A DNA stretch of 64,000 bases from Hydrangea macrophylla (Eukaryota > Streptophyta > Magnoliopsida > Cornales > Hydrangeaceae), in NCBI GenBank assembly GCA_033977485.1, contig CM066984.1, positions 108,533,691-108,597,690 of the forward strand, read 5' to 3'. Shown here piece by piece: positions 21,884 through 33,600 of this stretch. The position numbers and the translations under genes are program-made. The first letter of the stretch is position 1. Every line of letters begins with the position of its first letter. The notes under the pieces are model-generated. The model did not search any database. It had not been told where the DNA came from and worked only from the letters and a program-made list of their open reading frames with translations.

Positions 21884-23392
21884 ATGGCTCCGAAACCCAA
21901 AGACAGTGGGCCCCACCCAGAAAAGTCAACCTCTCTCGAGATTCCGGACCCACCTCTTGCTCACGGGTTTAGAAACGCCAAAGAGAATACGTGGTATACC
22001 AAATACTTCCGAACACGCGCAATCATGGTTGAAAGACAGTTCGAGAATATTTGGAGCGACGACAAAATTCCTTTCCATTTGGCCCGTCTTCGAGTTTTTC
22101 CCGATTGGCTCCCGGTTCTGACAGCGGTTAAACAAGTTCGGCCTTCATGGATTCGAGCGGCTTGTGCTAGCATGGTTAAGGTGCAAGACGTCCCTTACAC
22201 ATATTTCTCGTGTGTATCGGGACGGGCGGTCGAGTTCAGCCCAGCCACAGTTGCTCAGGCGCTTGGTATCCCCGAGGTGCCCGACCATATGTACCCTATT
22301 CACCCTGACCGCTCATTTCCATCTTATGATGTCGTGGCCACGGAGATTTCAGGAGGGAAGGTGAAGAAGTATTCTGGGATCACGGTGTTTGACGACCATG
22401 ATTTGACGATGGACTACCACTTGTTGCACCTAACACTCTGCAGTTGCATTCTTCCCACTACTTATAAGTTGGACTTCGCCGGGTGGTACACTAGAGTTTT
22501 GTATGCTATCGGGACAGGATTACCTATCTGTCTCGCCCGACTTTTCATAGAATTTTTCATTGAGCCTACACGTCATCCTGGTAAATCTCAGCACTTGAAG
22601 GGTGCGTGGGCGATTCATCGGGTTTGTGAGGTGGCTGGTTTAGAGGCACCAGCTGGTGAGGTTCTGCAGAAGTCAAAGCTGGGAGTTTTTGGAGAGTCAG
22701 TGGCTCGGCGATCGCTGTCACAATTTAAAAAATTGGCGAAAGGGAAGGGAAACGAAGGTGAGGGTAGTAAGAAGAAGAAGAGAAAGAGAGGAGACGTGTC
22801 ATCAGAGGAGGAAGACGTAGACCCAGGGACGCCTACTGAGGCGGAGGGTCAGGATACGGAGCTAGCTGAGGAGGAGGAGGATGAGGACTCTGGGACGCCG
22901 ACTGAGGCTGAGGGTCAGTATGAGTTGAGGATGCGTGAGCCATCTACAGCCTCTCCACCACCTGCAGCTCCTGTGCCACCTACGGCCTCTACATCTACCC
23001 CTCCATCTCTTCAGACCATTTATGATTTCTTGTTAGAGGAGCGAGCTGCGAGGGTACAGCTACATGCGATGATTAGAGAGCTCACAGCTGAGCAGTTACT
23101 TTTAGCTACCCAGATGTCGCGGCTAGGTGGTCAGATAGAGCAGATTTCGATGTTGCTCGGGATCGAGCAATCTTTGCGCTCATCTATGCCACCTCCACAG
23201 TCAGATCCAGCTTCGACATCAGCTCAGCCAGAGGGCGTCACCTTGGAGACACCTTCACAGCCACCACCTCCAGCTGCTGCTTCACCGCCAGCTGTGAGTG
23301 ACCCGGCAGTTGTCTTCCAGACTGAGACAGCTGCTGAGGGTGACAGTGAGGTAGTTATCACGCCATCCGTTGATCAGACTGCCGATCTTTAG
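21884..23392 (+). CDS. Athila third ORF (putative plant transposon protein; env position)
   Basis: The ORF encodes 502 residues. The N-terminal ~230 (for example WYTKYFRTRAIMVERQFENI and FSCVSGRAVEFSPATVAQAL) resemble the ORF found at the env position of Athila elements and the 'putative plant transposon protein' family. A basic stretch KKKKRKRGD follows near residue 300, then two copies of an acidic repeat containing GTPTEAEGQ. Next come a Pro/Ser/Thr-rich linker, a helical segment that may coil (LLEERAARVQLHAMIRELTA), and a Pro-rich tail. No signal peptide or membrane segment is seen within the ORF, so an envelope function is not supported. Its role is unknown. A splice acceptor precedes the start. 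Confidence 0.75.
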   Translation: MAPKPKDSGPHPEKSTSLEIPDPPLAHGFRNAKENTWYTKYFRTRAIMVERQFENIWSDDKIPFHLARLRVFPDWLPVLTAVKQVRPSWIRAACASMVKVQDVPYTYFSCVSGRAVEFSPATVAQALGIPEVPDHMYPIHPDRSFPSYDVVATEISGGKVKKYSGITVFDDHDLTMDYHLLHLTLCSCILPTTYKLDFAGWYTRVLYAIGTGLPICLARLFIEFFIEPTRHPGKSQHLKGAWAIHRVCEVAGLEAPAGEVLQKSKLGVFGESVARRSLSQFKKLAKGKGNEGEGSKKKKRKRGDVSSEEEDVDPGTPTEAEGQDTELAEEEEDEDSGTPTEAEGQYELRMREPSTASPPPAAPVPPTASTSTPPSLQTIYDFLLEERAARVQLHAMIRELTAEQLLLATQMSRLGGQIEQISMLLGIEQSLRSSMPPPQSDPASTSAQPEGVTLETPSQPPPPAAASPPAVSDPAVVFQTETAAEGDSEVVITPSVDQTADL

Positions 23393-23605
23393 GAGGGAGA
23401 TGTGGCGAGCGAGAGAGTGTGTTGTTATTTCATTTATCTTTCTCTCTCTGTTGTCACTTTATTTTTGTATCTGTTGATATTTTGGGTCGGTTGGATACTC
23501 TTGGGTAGTTTGTTTTCAGTTATATCTGTACATGTACTGTATTGGACTTTTGGATATTACTTTACAGATAGCTCTGTTACTCATGGATTATGTTTTATCA
23601 TTTAG
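23393..23605 (+). other. In-frame hydrophobic extension after the third ORF stop
   Basis: The same frame stays open for 70 codons past TAG 23390-23392. It encodes strongly hydrophobic runs (SLSVVTLFLYLLIFWVGWIL and SLFSVISVHVLYW) that could span a membrane. There is no ATG at its start. T-rich untranslated DNA often reads as hydrophobic residues, so this may be chance. Confidence 0.3.
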
Positions 23606-25348
23606 ACTCTCTCTATTGTCCATGATTATTCTTGATCTTGGTTGTTTGCGGAGATTGTTTTGTTAACAACAGGTGAATTCTCAGATTTGTACTGAATAGC
23701 GTGAATCAGGTGATATCTTTTATTACTCGAATCTCTTCCATTGAGGACAATGTCGATTTCAGTTGGGGGTAGGGAGTAGATATCCACCTGTATATTTTTG
23801 AGTTCATTATGCACACTTGTTATTATTATTATCTCCAGTTAAAAAAAAAAAAAAAAAACTGTTGTTAATTTTCTAACTATCAAAACTTCGTTCCTCCTAG
23901 CTAAATTATTGGCAATGATGCAGTTATGTTTTCCTTGCTATATTATGGATTTCGATTACATGTTACTTAGTCACTAATCTAGTTTTACATCCATAGCACG
24001 AATATATCCTGAAACAATTCCGCACGAGTTGACAATCACGAAAGAATCTTTAAATTAAAATGAAATACGATTGTCATGTGATTGGATTAATAGTAAAACT
24101 TTTAACCCTAGTGAGTTTTGAGCTATTCGTTTATTCTGAGGGTTAATCACAAAACTCGTGTCAATTTTTGAAACACACTTTTATCTCGTTGAGAGCCTCA
24201 TTCTTGTTTCATTTGGCTAATGCATCAGGAGAACGTTCAGGATTTACTAATTTTAAAACTCAGGAAATACTCGAGATAAGTTATAATGTCTAGAAGAGGA
24301 TTTAGGCCATCGTTTCTTCACCTCATCTCTCGAGGAAATTTAAAACCTCACTTATCTATCACAAATCAAGGTCCCTACCTAAATCACCTTTTTATAATCA
24401 AGTATGTGACGGTTTCGTGAAAATAGTTAAAGGAGGAAAAGGAGAAGTGATTGCAGATTTATATAAAAAAAAAAAAAAAAGAAAAGTGGAAAGCAATAAA
24501 TAAAAGAAATTGGAGGATTGTTAAATAAAAGATGTGAAGTGGAGTTGGTTTTGCTATGTCACATGCTTGAACTCATCTCTTACCTCTCCTCATATTTCTG
24601 TCACAAGTCCTAAGGATTCTAGATTAATTTTAACAAATCTCGAGTATGAAATGAGTTTTCCACAGTAGATCGCTCTTGTTGTAATTGGCATTCCATTCAT
24701 GAGACTCATGCACCTCAAATAAGCATTTTTCAGTGTCTAGTATGTAAGCATGTTTGATTGCCTCTACATTTACTCATTTGAGCTTCATACTATGAGTGCA
24801 TAAGCTTTACGCCAGTTTCAGAGTGATTTCTATTTTGAGCGTAAACCGTGTGAGAATTGAGTTGAAACTATGAAGTCTTTAACATGTCAATCTGAAGAAT
24901 TCTAAGATAAAGATTTATATCGTAGTTGTTAACTCCTCACACACACACAAGGATATATAAAGGCTGTGAATGTAGTTTAACTTGAATAAGCTACTCTGTA
25001 ACATGTTGTTTACTTCCATAGCATGGTAAAGGAATTCATATCCTTGTTAAGCAGAATTTTTAGCATAAAAGAGAAATTGAAGCTTTGATAAGTTTGGAAA
25101 TTTGACATCTGAATTTTGTGGGTAAATTCTCTGAAAACCCTCACGAGACACAACTCGTCCATTAGGGTAAACCTAAGGGTTCAAAGGCTTGCTGCATACG
25201 CTAAATGCAACCGCGATTCCTGCGACAGTGAGTTAGGATTTCCCTTTTGTTTTAGCTCAATAAAACTGTATCGATAATAGTTGGTCGTCTCAATTTGTGT
25301 TAATTCCGCTTCTTTGCTAGAGACTAGCAAAACGCTAGTTGGGGGTCG
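23606..25348 (+). other. Athila 3' untranslated region with two purine tracts
   Basis: No coding frame is supported. A GGGGGTAGGGAG purine tract at about 23765-23776 follows TTGAGGACAATGTC, a phrase common before purine tracts in plant elements. The LTR-adjacent tract AGTTGGGGGTCG ends at 25348. Two poly-A runs occur (about 23840-23858 and 24466-24480). Confidence 0.6.
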
Positions 25349-26974
25349 TGATGAGAGCTGATATTAACTTAATATTAGCTCGATAAGGAGTAAAAACTGA
25401 CTGGATATAACTTCATTTCTCTAGTTTTGCCTGCAATTGTGTTTAATTTGTTTCTTTACACAATGATATGTTTTTCGTGGTATGTTGTTGTGTTTGGCTT
25501 TGTAAGTGCAGGTTCTGAAGCTAAAGGGAATTACAAGTTGAAAGGAATAACTCAAGAAACAAATTGATGAAGTCTTGATACCAATCGATTGACATAGTGT
25601 CAATCGATTGACATGTTTTCCTTACCAATCGATTGAACTATTTGTCAATCGATTGACATCTTTTTTCAATCGATTGACATCTTTGTCAATCGATTGACTT
25701 AAACTGGAAACAGCTTGTTTTAATGGCGCAGGATCTCAGCAATCAGGCGACGACCAGCCGTTATGGAATGAACCTGGACGCTTCTAGCTCATTTTTCTGA
25801 CATTATATATAGAGGAGAATTGAGAGGGCAGAGGGTTGGCTTATTTTTGTATTGTTTTTTTTGTAGGAATTTCCTCCATTTTTGTTTTAAGCAAGTTCAA
25901 GTTAGACGATACTTTGGTTTCGAATACATTCGTGAGTTCAGGTTCATTCTTGTTGTTATTGTCTTAGACTTTGATTGTAAATCTGTTTTAGTCATAGTTT
26001 GGTTTTGATTAGATTTCGAAATTCATAGCTTATAGATTTAATCGATGCCAGTGTTTACTCTCACTTTTCAGTTTATTTGTATTTATTCAGTTCTAAACAT
26101 GCGTGAGTAGAACTCTGGTTGGGAATAATGTGAAGAAGCATTGTTCCCAGCCCTCTGCCATGATTCTGTGAAAGAGTCAATGCCAATCGATTGGATACAG
26201 TATCCAATCGATTGGCATAGACTCCAAGTCAATTGATTGATATACGTGTCAATCGATTGAAAGCCATTCCATGTCAATCGATTGACATTAAGTCAATCGA
26301 TTGATATGATTATGACTTGGGTTTACTCCTTTCTGTATTTCAGTAACTTTTGTTTCAGAAACTAGGTCCAAATTGATCTTTCAAGTTCAAATTGTAATCT
26401 GATTTTGGAATAAAAGCTCTTTCGATTAGTTAAATCTATGAACACTCATAACAAACACCTCGAGTATTATATACTCAATTTGTTAGTTATTGTTCATGGG
26501 TTTAATTAACTACTTATTTCAGTTCTTCATAAATAAGTAAGGTAAACAAACCACTAATTATGCAAGATACACATACCTAGTGTCTAGAATGCTTAACTTA
26601 ATCATTTTGAAATAAGGAATACTCTAAGGATAAAGCCCCAACTGTTCGTTCTTGTTAAAATCATGGTAGTGGCTGGTACTTTGTGGATTCACATGTTCCC
26701 AACTCTTTTTCATATTTGATTTATATCACAGTTTTTAATCTTATCTAGTTAAGTCTTAGCTTCACTTTAAATTGTTTCTTCTATTTCTTTTAGGACTGTT
26801 AGACCCCCCCCTACTACAAGAATTCATCTTTTATTTTATTTTAGGATTCAATCTAGATTCTTCCGCCTTTACATTCCGTCCTTTGGGATTCGACCCGGTC
26901 TTACCGGTTTTTAACGCGACGCGACCGTCTACACTTGGACGTACTCTTTAGAGAACACATTTCAAGTCGTGTCA
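25349..26974 (+). repeat. Athila 3' LTR
   Basis: Exact length match to the 5' LTR, with only about four substitutions noticed. It carries arrays A and B at 25582-25696 and 26185-26304 and the TATA box at 25804-25811. It ends at GTGTCA, followed by GTTGG. Confidence 0.95.
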
Positions 26975-27435
26975 GTTGGTGGAAGATGTTTCTTTATGGC
27001 GGGGTGTTGTCCTCTGGGATCGGGCTCGGCTATGACTCCGGGTAACCGTCGCCTAGGGACAACTCGGCTCTTGACCGAGTGGCCCTGGACTGATTCCCGG
27101 GCCATATGCTCCTGCCTTTCCTCTCGGGCAACACGCCCACTGTTGATGTCTCTAGCATCCTCAACACGGGACGGGTTGGCTCGGGTACGTTGTCTGGTCA
27201 AGATAGGATCCCGACCGTACGCAACGTTCTCGGGTCGTTTCCCGGCCACTAGAGAATTGCTTTGCTGGGCTAGCAGGGCTTCAATCTGTTGCTGGATTTG
27301 ATGCTGGCCCTCCAGGAGTTGTGTGAGGGTTGCGGTGATTTGTTCAGATATCATGACTGTTGCAGCCGGTGCCGGGGCCGGTGGAACATCCCGGTCAGAC
27401 TGCTTATCAGCCTTCTTACCCTTCTTCGGTGGCAT
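26975..27435 (-). pseudogene. Tat-like gag, N-terminal part
   Basis: Minus-strand frame beginning MPPKKGKKADKQSDRDVPPA, then a Gln-rich helical segment (QLLEGQHQIQQQIEALLAQQ) and an Arg-rich region. It starts 42 bases after the primer-binding site, as expected for gag, and runs into the Athila LTR at 26974. The C-terminal gag half is at 12603-13136. Confidence 0.75.
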
Positions 27436-27476
27436 GATGATCAGTCAAGAGATTTGTTGATGAGAAGACTTGTCGT

Positions 27477-27496
27477 TTCCCACAGACAGTGCCAAA
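27477..27496 (-). other. Primer-binding site of the Tat-like element
   Basis: On the minus strand TTTGGCACTGTCTGTGGGAA follows the LTR end (ATCATCA) by one base. It resembles the TGGCGCCGTCTGTGGGAA site common in Tat/Ogre-type elements, with two changes. Confidence 0.65.
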
Positions 27497-27497
27497 C

Positions 27498-27538
27498 TGA
27501 TGATGCCAAAATTTGGTAAGGGTAAAATAAAGCAGATT

Positions 27539-27583
<45 letters not shown>

Positions 27584-28179
27584 ATTTTTTGTATGTGGTT
27601 CGGCCCTGTTAATGAAGGTACATACGTCCATGGGTGTGTCTGAGCACGTTCACTAGCAGATCACCGGCGGGCCTGGTGAGCCAACAAAGAGGGGCGGCAC
27701 TACCAGTAATACCGGCCGGGTGTATGCGTATAATGATGAATTATAGAGGTGCTGTGTAGACTGAGAAGTTGGCTGCCCTCCCAATGGGGGGTGTGAGGTC
27801 TCTTTTATAGATGTAAGAGACCTACTCATACATGGATAAGGAAATATAATCCTATTAATATAGATTGACATTAATTATGGGAATTTCCTAATTGGATTAG
27901 GAAATAGTGTGCACTTTCCATTAGTCTTCTAGCTTGAGTAGGAAACTGCCCGTAATGCTCGGGATCACGCCTGTGAAGCTCGGGATCATGCTTGTGGGCC
28001 CGGATGGGCTGTTCCCGCGGTGGGATGTGCCTGTGCAGTTTTCCCGACCTGTTGGCCAGGTCGAAGATGAACCGCTCGGGCTGATGCTTCTGTGGAGTTG
28101 TGCATGATTTGCCGGGGCATGGACTGACTGCTGATATGAACCGCTCGGTCATAGGATAGAGCCAAATTTGGGTGTATCA
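27498..28179 (-). repeat. 5' LTR of the Tat-like element
   Basis: On the minus strand it runs from TGATACACCC to GGCATCATCA, 682 bp. It includes a (GA)n tract at about 27540-27579 and a short TATA-rich region near 27840-27870. It is the complete counterpart of the truncated copy at 12325-12602. Confidence 0.85.
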
Positions 28180-28184
28180 TCTGG

Positions 28185-30243
28185 TATTTTATGAATAGTA
28201 ATTTACATGTGTAGTATAATTTCTGGTAGTTTTGATCTGGTCTTAGATCATTTTTTAATACTGTGGTGAGAACGTGAGTGTCGTTTTGAATAAAAGGTAG
28301 GTTGTCTAGAGATTCCACGTAATTTAGTTTTCGTGCGTAATTACAGACCCAAAAGGAACTTAGACGAAAACTTTCGTAATTTATAGTTTTCACTCGTGAA
28401 GTCATAAAATGGACGTGTACGACGTTTCTGGGGATAATTAGAAGTTTAGAGAACTCGCGGGGAGTTAAACACGATTTCCAAAAGTTGTGCCTATATATAG
28501 AAAACCATGAGATATTTTCATTAGTTATAATTTTCTAACCTAAATCAAGAGGAGGCCAAAAGGTGGATTTATTGCTTCAAGCTTCAAGACATAAATCGAC
28601 GAACTTTCGATCGTCAACTTTTCTCCAAATTTCATATTCGGACTCCTCGAGGTATTAGCTACGTTTTGATGTCTATTAGGCTACGTTTGGCAAATTATTT
28701 CGGAAAAGCTAATTTTAAGAATTTGGAAAAAATATGTGTATACTTGTAGGAATCACTTGTAATCGGATATTCGACGTTTAATTGGTGTCCTAGTACTTTC
28801 CCTGAATTATTAAAGATATAGCACGAGGTATGAATTCTCGACTTATGTTATATAGTCAATTTTGGATACTTTAAATATCAAACATGATTTGTGATCCGGG
28901 CAAAATTCATGTGGTAGTTAGGCCCATTAATTTACTCACGAATACGTATGAAAGCATGTTTGTATGGTTATGTGAGTATGCTAAATGTCTATGTGGGTCA
29001 AAGGGGAGGTTATACAAATTCTTACCGGGGGTAAGCTTCTCGATGTTTGAGAATTTAGCAGCGACGGCTACTGTGTATGGTTTAGGAGAAGGCTCAGCCA
29101 GGGCACTGGATGAGTAGTTTGGGAGAAGGCCCAGCTACGACATCAATTCCATTACCGGGTGGACGCGTATCTCTCTCCCTCATGACTATTTGTTGTTGTG
29201 ATGATATTAAGGCATGAATTGTCATACATGCATTTGTCAAAGAATTGTACACTCAGCATATAGCTGAGCAGTGGAGATTTCCTCCATTGCAGGTGACATG
29301 AAGAAAGGGAAAAAGAAGCTAGAAGAGTGAGGCTAACGGGAATGTCGGGGATCACTTTTTTTTATATGTTTTTGTTTTTCATTCCAAATGTTGTAAAGTG
29401 AATTTTGAGAAGTTAGAACTATTAACTTCAACTTGGAAGGTTAGGAATGGTTTAGTAATGTTGTAATATGTCTCAAACCACTTTGGTTATGGTTGTAACA
29501 AATCCGAGCTTGTGGATTATCATTTTGGGAATACTTAACTTGTCATTTCGGATTTTGAATGTAGGTTATTAGTACTTATATGATTTAATCCCAACGAGCC
29601 CTTAACTTATTCCGTTAATGTTTTCAAAGCTTAGACATGCTGTCTGATATGTTTATATACCTTTGGTCAAGTTTCTGAATGATTGGAAATTTGTATGTTG
29701 AGTTTTGTCGTGTTTGCGACGTTTTAAAAAAAATTAAAAAAAATAGGCAAAGTGGACTGCTTGTGAATAGTGCTTTTACAAAGGAAGTACCTTTTTTGAA
29801 AAATATTGAAATGTTCTATTTTGCTTGTAGGGTGCCTTTGAGGTCCCTAATAAAACTTTTATGGTTAATTTGAAATATAATTAACTTTTCCAATTGATAC
29901 GGATTTTACGGACTCATAGTTCAATTTTTTTTTCTTCCAAAATGAGCTTTGTTTTAAAGAGTTTGTTTAAGTTTCTTTTCCGCTGCTAGAGTTATAGAAT
30001 GAATTGGATGAACCTCGGTGGTGTGCCATGTGTCCTATTTTCGCCCGTAGCGGGATAGGTCCTGACAAGGGGACATGGTGGGACCCACAAGACACCTCCC
30101 AAACAACTTTTCCCAAGCTTCTTGAGGAAGCTTTGCACTCTCTCTCCTCCCCTCCCCTCCTCACATCCGGCCACTTCTCTCTCTCTCTTTCCCTCATTTC
30201 TTTTCTTTTTCTTCTTCATTCTCTTATTTCTACACACACACAT

Positions 30244-30300
<57 letters not shown>

Positions 30301-30643
30301 ATGGAAGCACTAAAACCCTCATAGTTACTTCAACCTCAAACCCCAATTTTGAGCCTCCATAAATCATTATTGGAGCCATGCTATTAGAGGCAAATATCAT
30401 CACCTCATCTAGGGCTTCCTATGGGGCAAAAAACCAAAACAATGTTGATTGACCATGTTTGACCAGTTTGGTCCTCATGGGACAATCTTTGATTTTTTTT
30501 TTTTGCTTTTCTTTGGAATCTATGTAGGATTCATTCATAGTTTCCGCACAGTTTGGCTGGTCCACGTAGGATCTCTTCTTCTCCTTAACCTCTTTATTCG
30601 ACTCTTTAACCTGTGCACGTATCATGGATTTTGGGGCATGACT
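28185..30643 (+). repeat. 3' LTR of the chromodomain gypsy element, right part
   Basis: This continues the LTR cut at 12319. It has TATATATA at 28492-28499, a leader with typical phrases (ACTCAGCATATAGCTGAGC near 29251), and ends GGGGCATGACT near 30643. Total LTR length without the insertion is about 2.66 kb. A CT-rich stretch (30120-30297) with (CT)n at 30245-30296 lies near its end. The last ~650 bp after about 29,995 could be a separate piece. Confidence 0.6.
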
Positions 30644-30646
30644 AAA

Positions 30647-30658
30647 TGGTATAAGAGC
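30647..30658 (+). other. Primer-binding-site-like motif after the LTR
   Basis: TGGTATAAGAGC differs by one base from TGGTATCAGAGC, the initiator-Met PBS used by Tekay-type elements. It follows the LTR end by a few bases. A PBS after what should be a 3' LTR implies a second internal region downstream. Confidence 0.6.
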
Positions 30659-33600
30659 TAACCGGGTTCGAATACTTTGGAACTCTGGGAGTTAAGTGGG
30701 CCAATGCATGACTTTGGCTAGTTGTTTAAGTTGTGTTCATAAGTGATCGACTAAATTTGAAATTATTATCTGCGGTTGAGATATTGTTTAAGTGAGCACG
30801 TTTACTTGCCTACCGGATTTCGTGCCAACATGTTTATATGCTTAACTGATCACATGTCTAAATACCTCATACTCATGTGATCTCGTGGTTATATGTGTAC
30901 ATTAAATAACTTTACAAGTGTACATAATGAATTATGCCTTCGCTTACTTTAAATTGAAAGTTCTTAGTCGAGCATATTTACATGTTACATGCCTCCGGGA
31001 TTATGTGTTATTATGCTTACGTGCATATGCTCTGTATGTTTACATTAATGTAACATGATAATTGATATTTCTCTTTGTGCAATACTACTTGGATGATTAA
31101 ATAATGTTAAAGTGATATGCAACATAATATTGATAGCGTTGTGTAGTTACTTGTAATATATGTATTTCATATTGACTACTTGTAACTTATTTGAGGTTGT
31201 GAGGTATTTCCTCCCTTGTTCATTATCGTAATGTTGTTCTTGGAGTTTTCTTTAATCTCTTGTTCATTAAAAGAATTATATAATTCCTTCGAGTTTGTTA
31301 CGAGCATTTTTATCGTACAATTTGTTGATTAATGACTCAACCTTCTTGTTCTGGTGGAAATCATTTGAGTTCCATTGAATAATGATTCAACCGTCTTATC
31401 TTAGTATAGATTATTTGAGTCTATCAATTGCTTTGGTTAATGATAATTATTCTTCCTTTATTACACTAGTAAATTCTTGTCGATTAAAGTGATAGTCACT
31501 TTTCTTGAAAAATCTATGTCATTGGTTTGTGAAGCTTCTTTCACTATTCTATGTTGAAATGCCCAAACCGTTTGATGGGTATGTTATTGTTGAGTTTGTA
31601 GGACAATTTCCTTGAATCGATTATCGGTACCTACTAGAGATTTGTTATTGACATTGTTTGGTTGATAATGGACCTCACTTTTAGAAACACTATTTATTTA
31701 TGTGTTCCCTTTTTCTTGTGAGTGATCACGATTCTTCACTTTGTAGCACTGATTTGAATTAGATCTATTAGTTGATCCTTGTAATCTCAGATTCTCGAAA
31801 AAGTATTTTTTTTCCATAGTTCTTAGCCTTCTTGGAAGGGGCACCCTTATCACATCCTTTTAAAATTTTCTTGATGAAGAACTTATGTCTTCTTGATTCT
31901 AATATACCTCACCCTTGCATCTTATTTGAGTATTCCCTTTTGGTATCTTTGGCATCGTGATGTCCTCCCTTTGGACTTGTTATGCTTGAAATTGATTTCA
32001 ACTCCAAACATTTGTTTAGTTGAGTTCTTCGATATTTTTTTATTATCGTAAGTGTCGTAGTCTGCATAAGTTAAGTGTTTTTTAATTCTTTTCTGATTTA
32101 TTCCCATTGTGGCCTTATTTGCTGATGAGGCGCCAATCGAATAGTTGAATTTCTGTGAAATAATTAATTCTTGTTTCATAACTTGAGAGTCCTACATTGT
32201 TCAGGATTTATTGTACCCCATGCTATTCCTTGAGTCGATTTTATTCAACAAGTTTGTTTAGTTGGGTTCTTCGACTTTATCATTGCATGGAACTCGAACA
32301 TACCTTATCCTTGTTAACAGACGTTGTTGTAATTTTCCATGTTATTTGAACTTTCTGGCAATTGCCTATTGATATTGTCTAATTTAATGGCCTATTGAGG
32401 TGGCCCATCGATGTGAACTGTTGTTATTTCTTTGACCTTATGATTGATCCGTAAGGGGGGATTTTTAGTTGATTCTATGATTATCCATTAGATTGTGTTT
32501 AGTTTCATCATTTGATTCCGTTGATTTATCTCTTACTCTGTTATTTGAATGAAAGTACCTGTTTGACACCATCCACCCTATTTTCTGTATTGGTGTTAGG
32601 AGTACGCCTAGGGTATGTTCTCGTTAGTAATTTCGATTACTCTGTGTTTGGAAGTGGATCATGTGAGAGTCTATGCTAGTAATTTTAGACCTCCTGGGTC
32701 GGTTTTGTTTGAGTTACGGGCTTTCAATAGCTGGACGGACTCCTAGTTTTTACTTTCATATCATCTTAATATATTGTTGATATTATTGTTGACAAGTTGG
32801 ATTCATGCACTTGGTGCATTCCTTATTTACTGTGATCAGTTAGTCTTTTTTTTCCTTACCCTATCATGAGATTATTGTAATTGTGCTTTGTTCGAGATCG
32901 TTGCAATCTTTCAATTTCATCCTTGCTTTGAGCAGAGGAGGATTCTTGGTGATTGTTTGTTTTGAGATCACGTCGGTTAGGGTGACAACTTCTGTAGAGT
33001 TGTCTTCATTCTGTTGAAAAATTCGACCATGTTTTCTTGAACACTTTCATTATTTGTGTTCCGGTTGTGACATGAGTTTTTTTATAAATCTTGTTTTAGG
33101 CATGTCACCTAGTTTGATTCCATCTTTCATGTGACATGTCAGGATCACCCAATTCGGGAACTTCTACTTCATTTGATGTGAATCGGGCTTTCAATAGTTG
33201 AAAATTCTTGTTAGTTTATATCTGTTCGTTCACCTGTTTGATTTATTGTTGTCTTGTGGATGGCATCATTGTGTCTTTTTAGACACTTTTCCTTGTGAGA
33301 CCCTTTGACTTTTGGCAGTGGCATTTCTTTGGTCGTATTCTTTTGAGATGGGATCTCTCAATAGATCCACCTATTAGTGAAATCGTTATATTTGACTATA
33401 GCGATGTTTATGCTTTGGGATGTGATAATCATTTCTTCTATCGACTTCACGTTGCCATTGTTGTAGACTTTTGTGTCTACATTGATCATTGTCTTCTTGT
33501 GAGGAACAATGTATTATGAGTATATCTTTATGACTCTACATCCTATATTGTTAAGACGTAACTTTGAGTCGTTACGGTCTTTAGTACCAAGTATATCGTT

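Larger units (their letters stand above)
13137..26979 (+). mobile_element. Full-length Athila-type gypsy element (13142-26974)
   Basis: Two LTRs of exactly 1,626 bp (13142-14767 and 25349-26974) flank PBS, gag, pol, a small ORF, a large third ORF and a polypurine tract. Flanks GTTCG (13137-13141) and GTTGG (26975-26979) are a 5-bp duplication with one mismatch. By eye the LTRs differ at about four positions (near 13868, 14027, 14378 and 14427), indicating recent insertion. Lineage is assigned from the Asp-type PBS, the gag-pol wording and the extra 3' ORF. Total length 13,833 bp. Two in-frame stops interrupt gag-pol. Confidence 0.92.
12320..28184 (-). mobile_element. Tat-like gypsy element remnant (12325-28179) with TCTGG target duplications
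   Basis: On the minus strand the element starts TGATACACCC (28179) and ends GGCATCATCA (12325), with perfect 5-bp duplications TCTGG at 12320-12324 and 28180-28184. Order on the minus strand: 5' LTR (28179-27498), primer-binding site, gag, then a truncated 3' LTR (12602-12325). Everything between gag and the 3' LTR, including pol, is deleted. Its gag was later split by the Athila insertion. Gag type and binding site suggest the Tat/Ogre side of gypsy elements, by recognition only. Confidence 0.85.
1054..30643 (+). mobile_element. Decayed chromodomain gypsy element (Tekay/Del-like), interrupted by nested insertions
   Basis: The order gag remnant, protease, RT, RNase H, integrase, C-terminal chromodomain, purine tract and LTR defines a Ty3/gypsy chromovirus. 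The RT and integrase wording, and the chromodomain motif VKVLWHSHTVEEATWENEEE just before the stop, fit the Tekay (Del) lineage. Coding is broken by many in-frame stops and a frameshift. The body is split by an insertion at 2673-10202 and its 3' LTR by one at 12325-28179. The 5' LTR and most of gag are absent from the window. It is the oldest layer of the stack because every other element sits inside it. Confidence 0.8.

Noticed and set aside
21884..23392. Calling the third Athila ORF a true envelope gene
   Set aside because: No signal peptide or membrane helix within the ORF; position alone is not enough.
29992..30324. Open frames over the CT/GA tract
   Set aside because: Low-complexity Arg-Glu or Ser-Leu runs from a microsatellite in an LTR leader.
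33295..33519. 74-residue open frame as a gene or pol remnant
   Set aside because: No match to conserved retroelement motifs and no supporting context.
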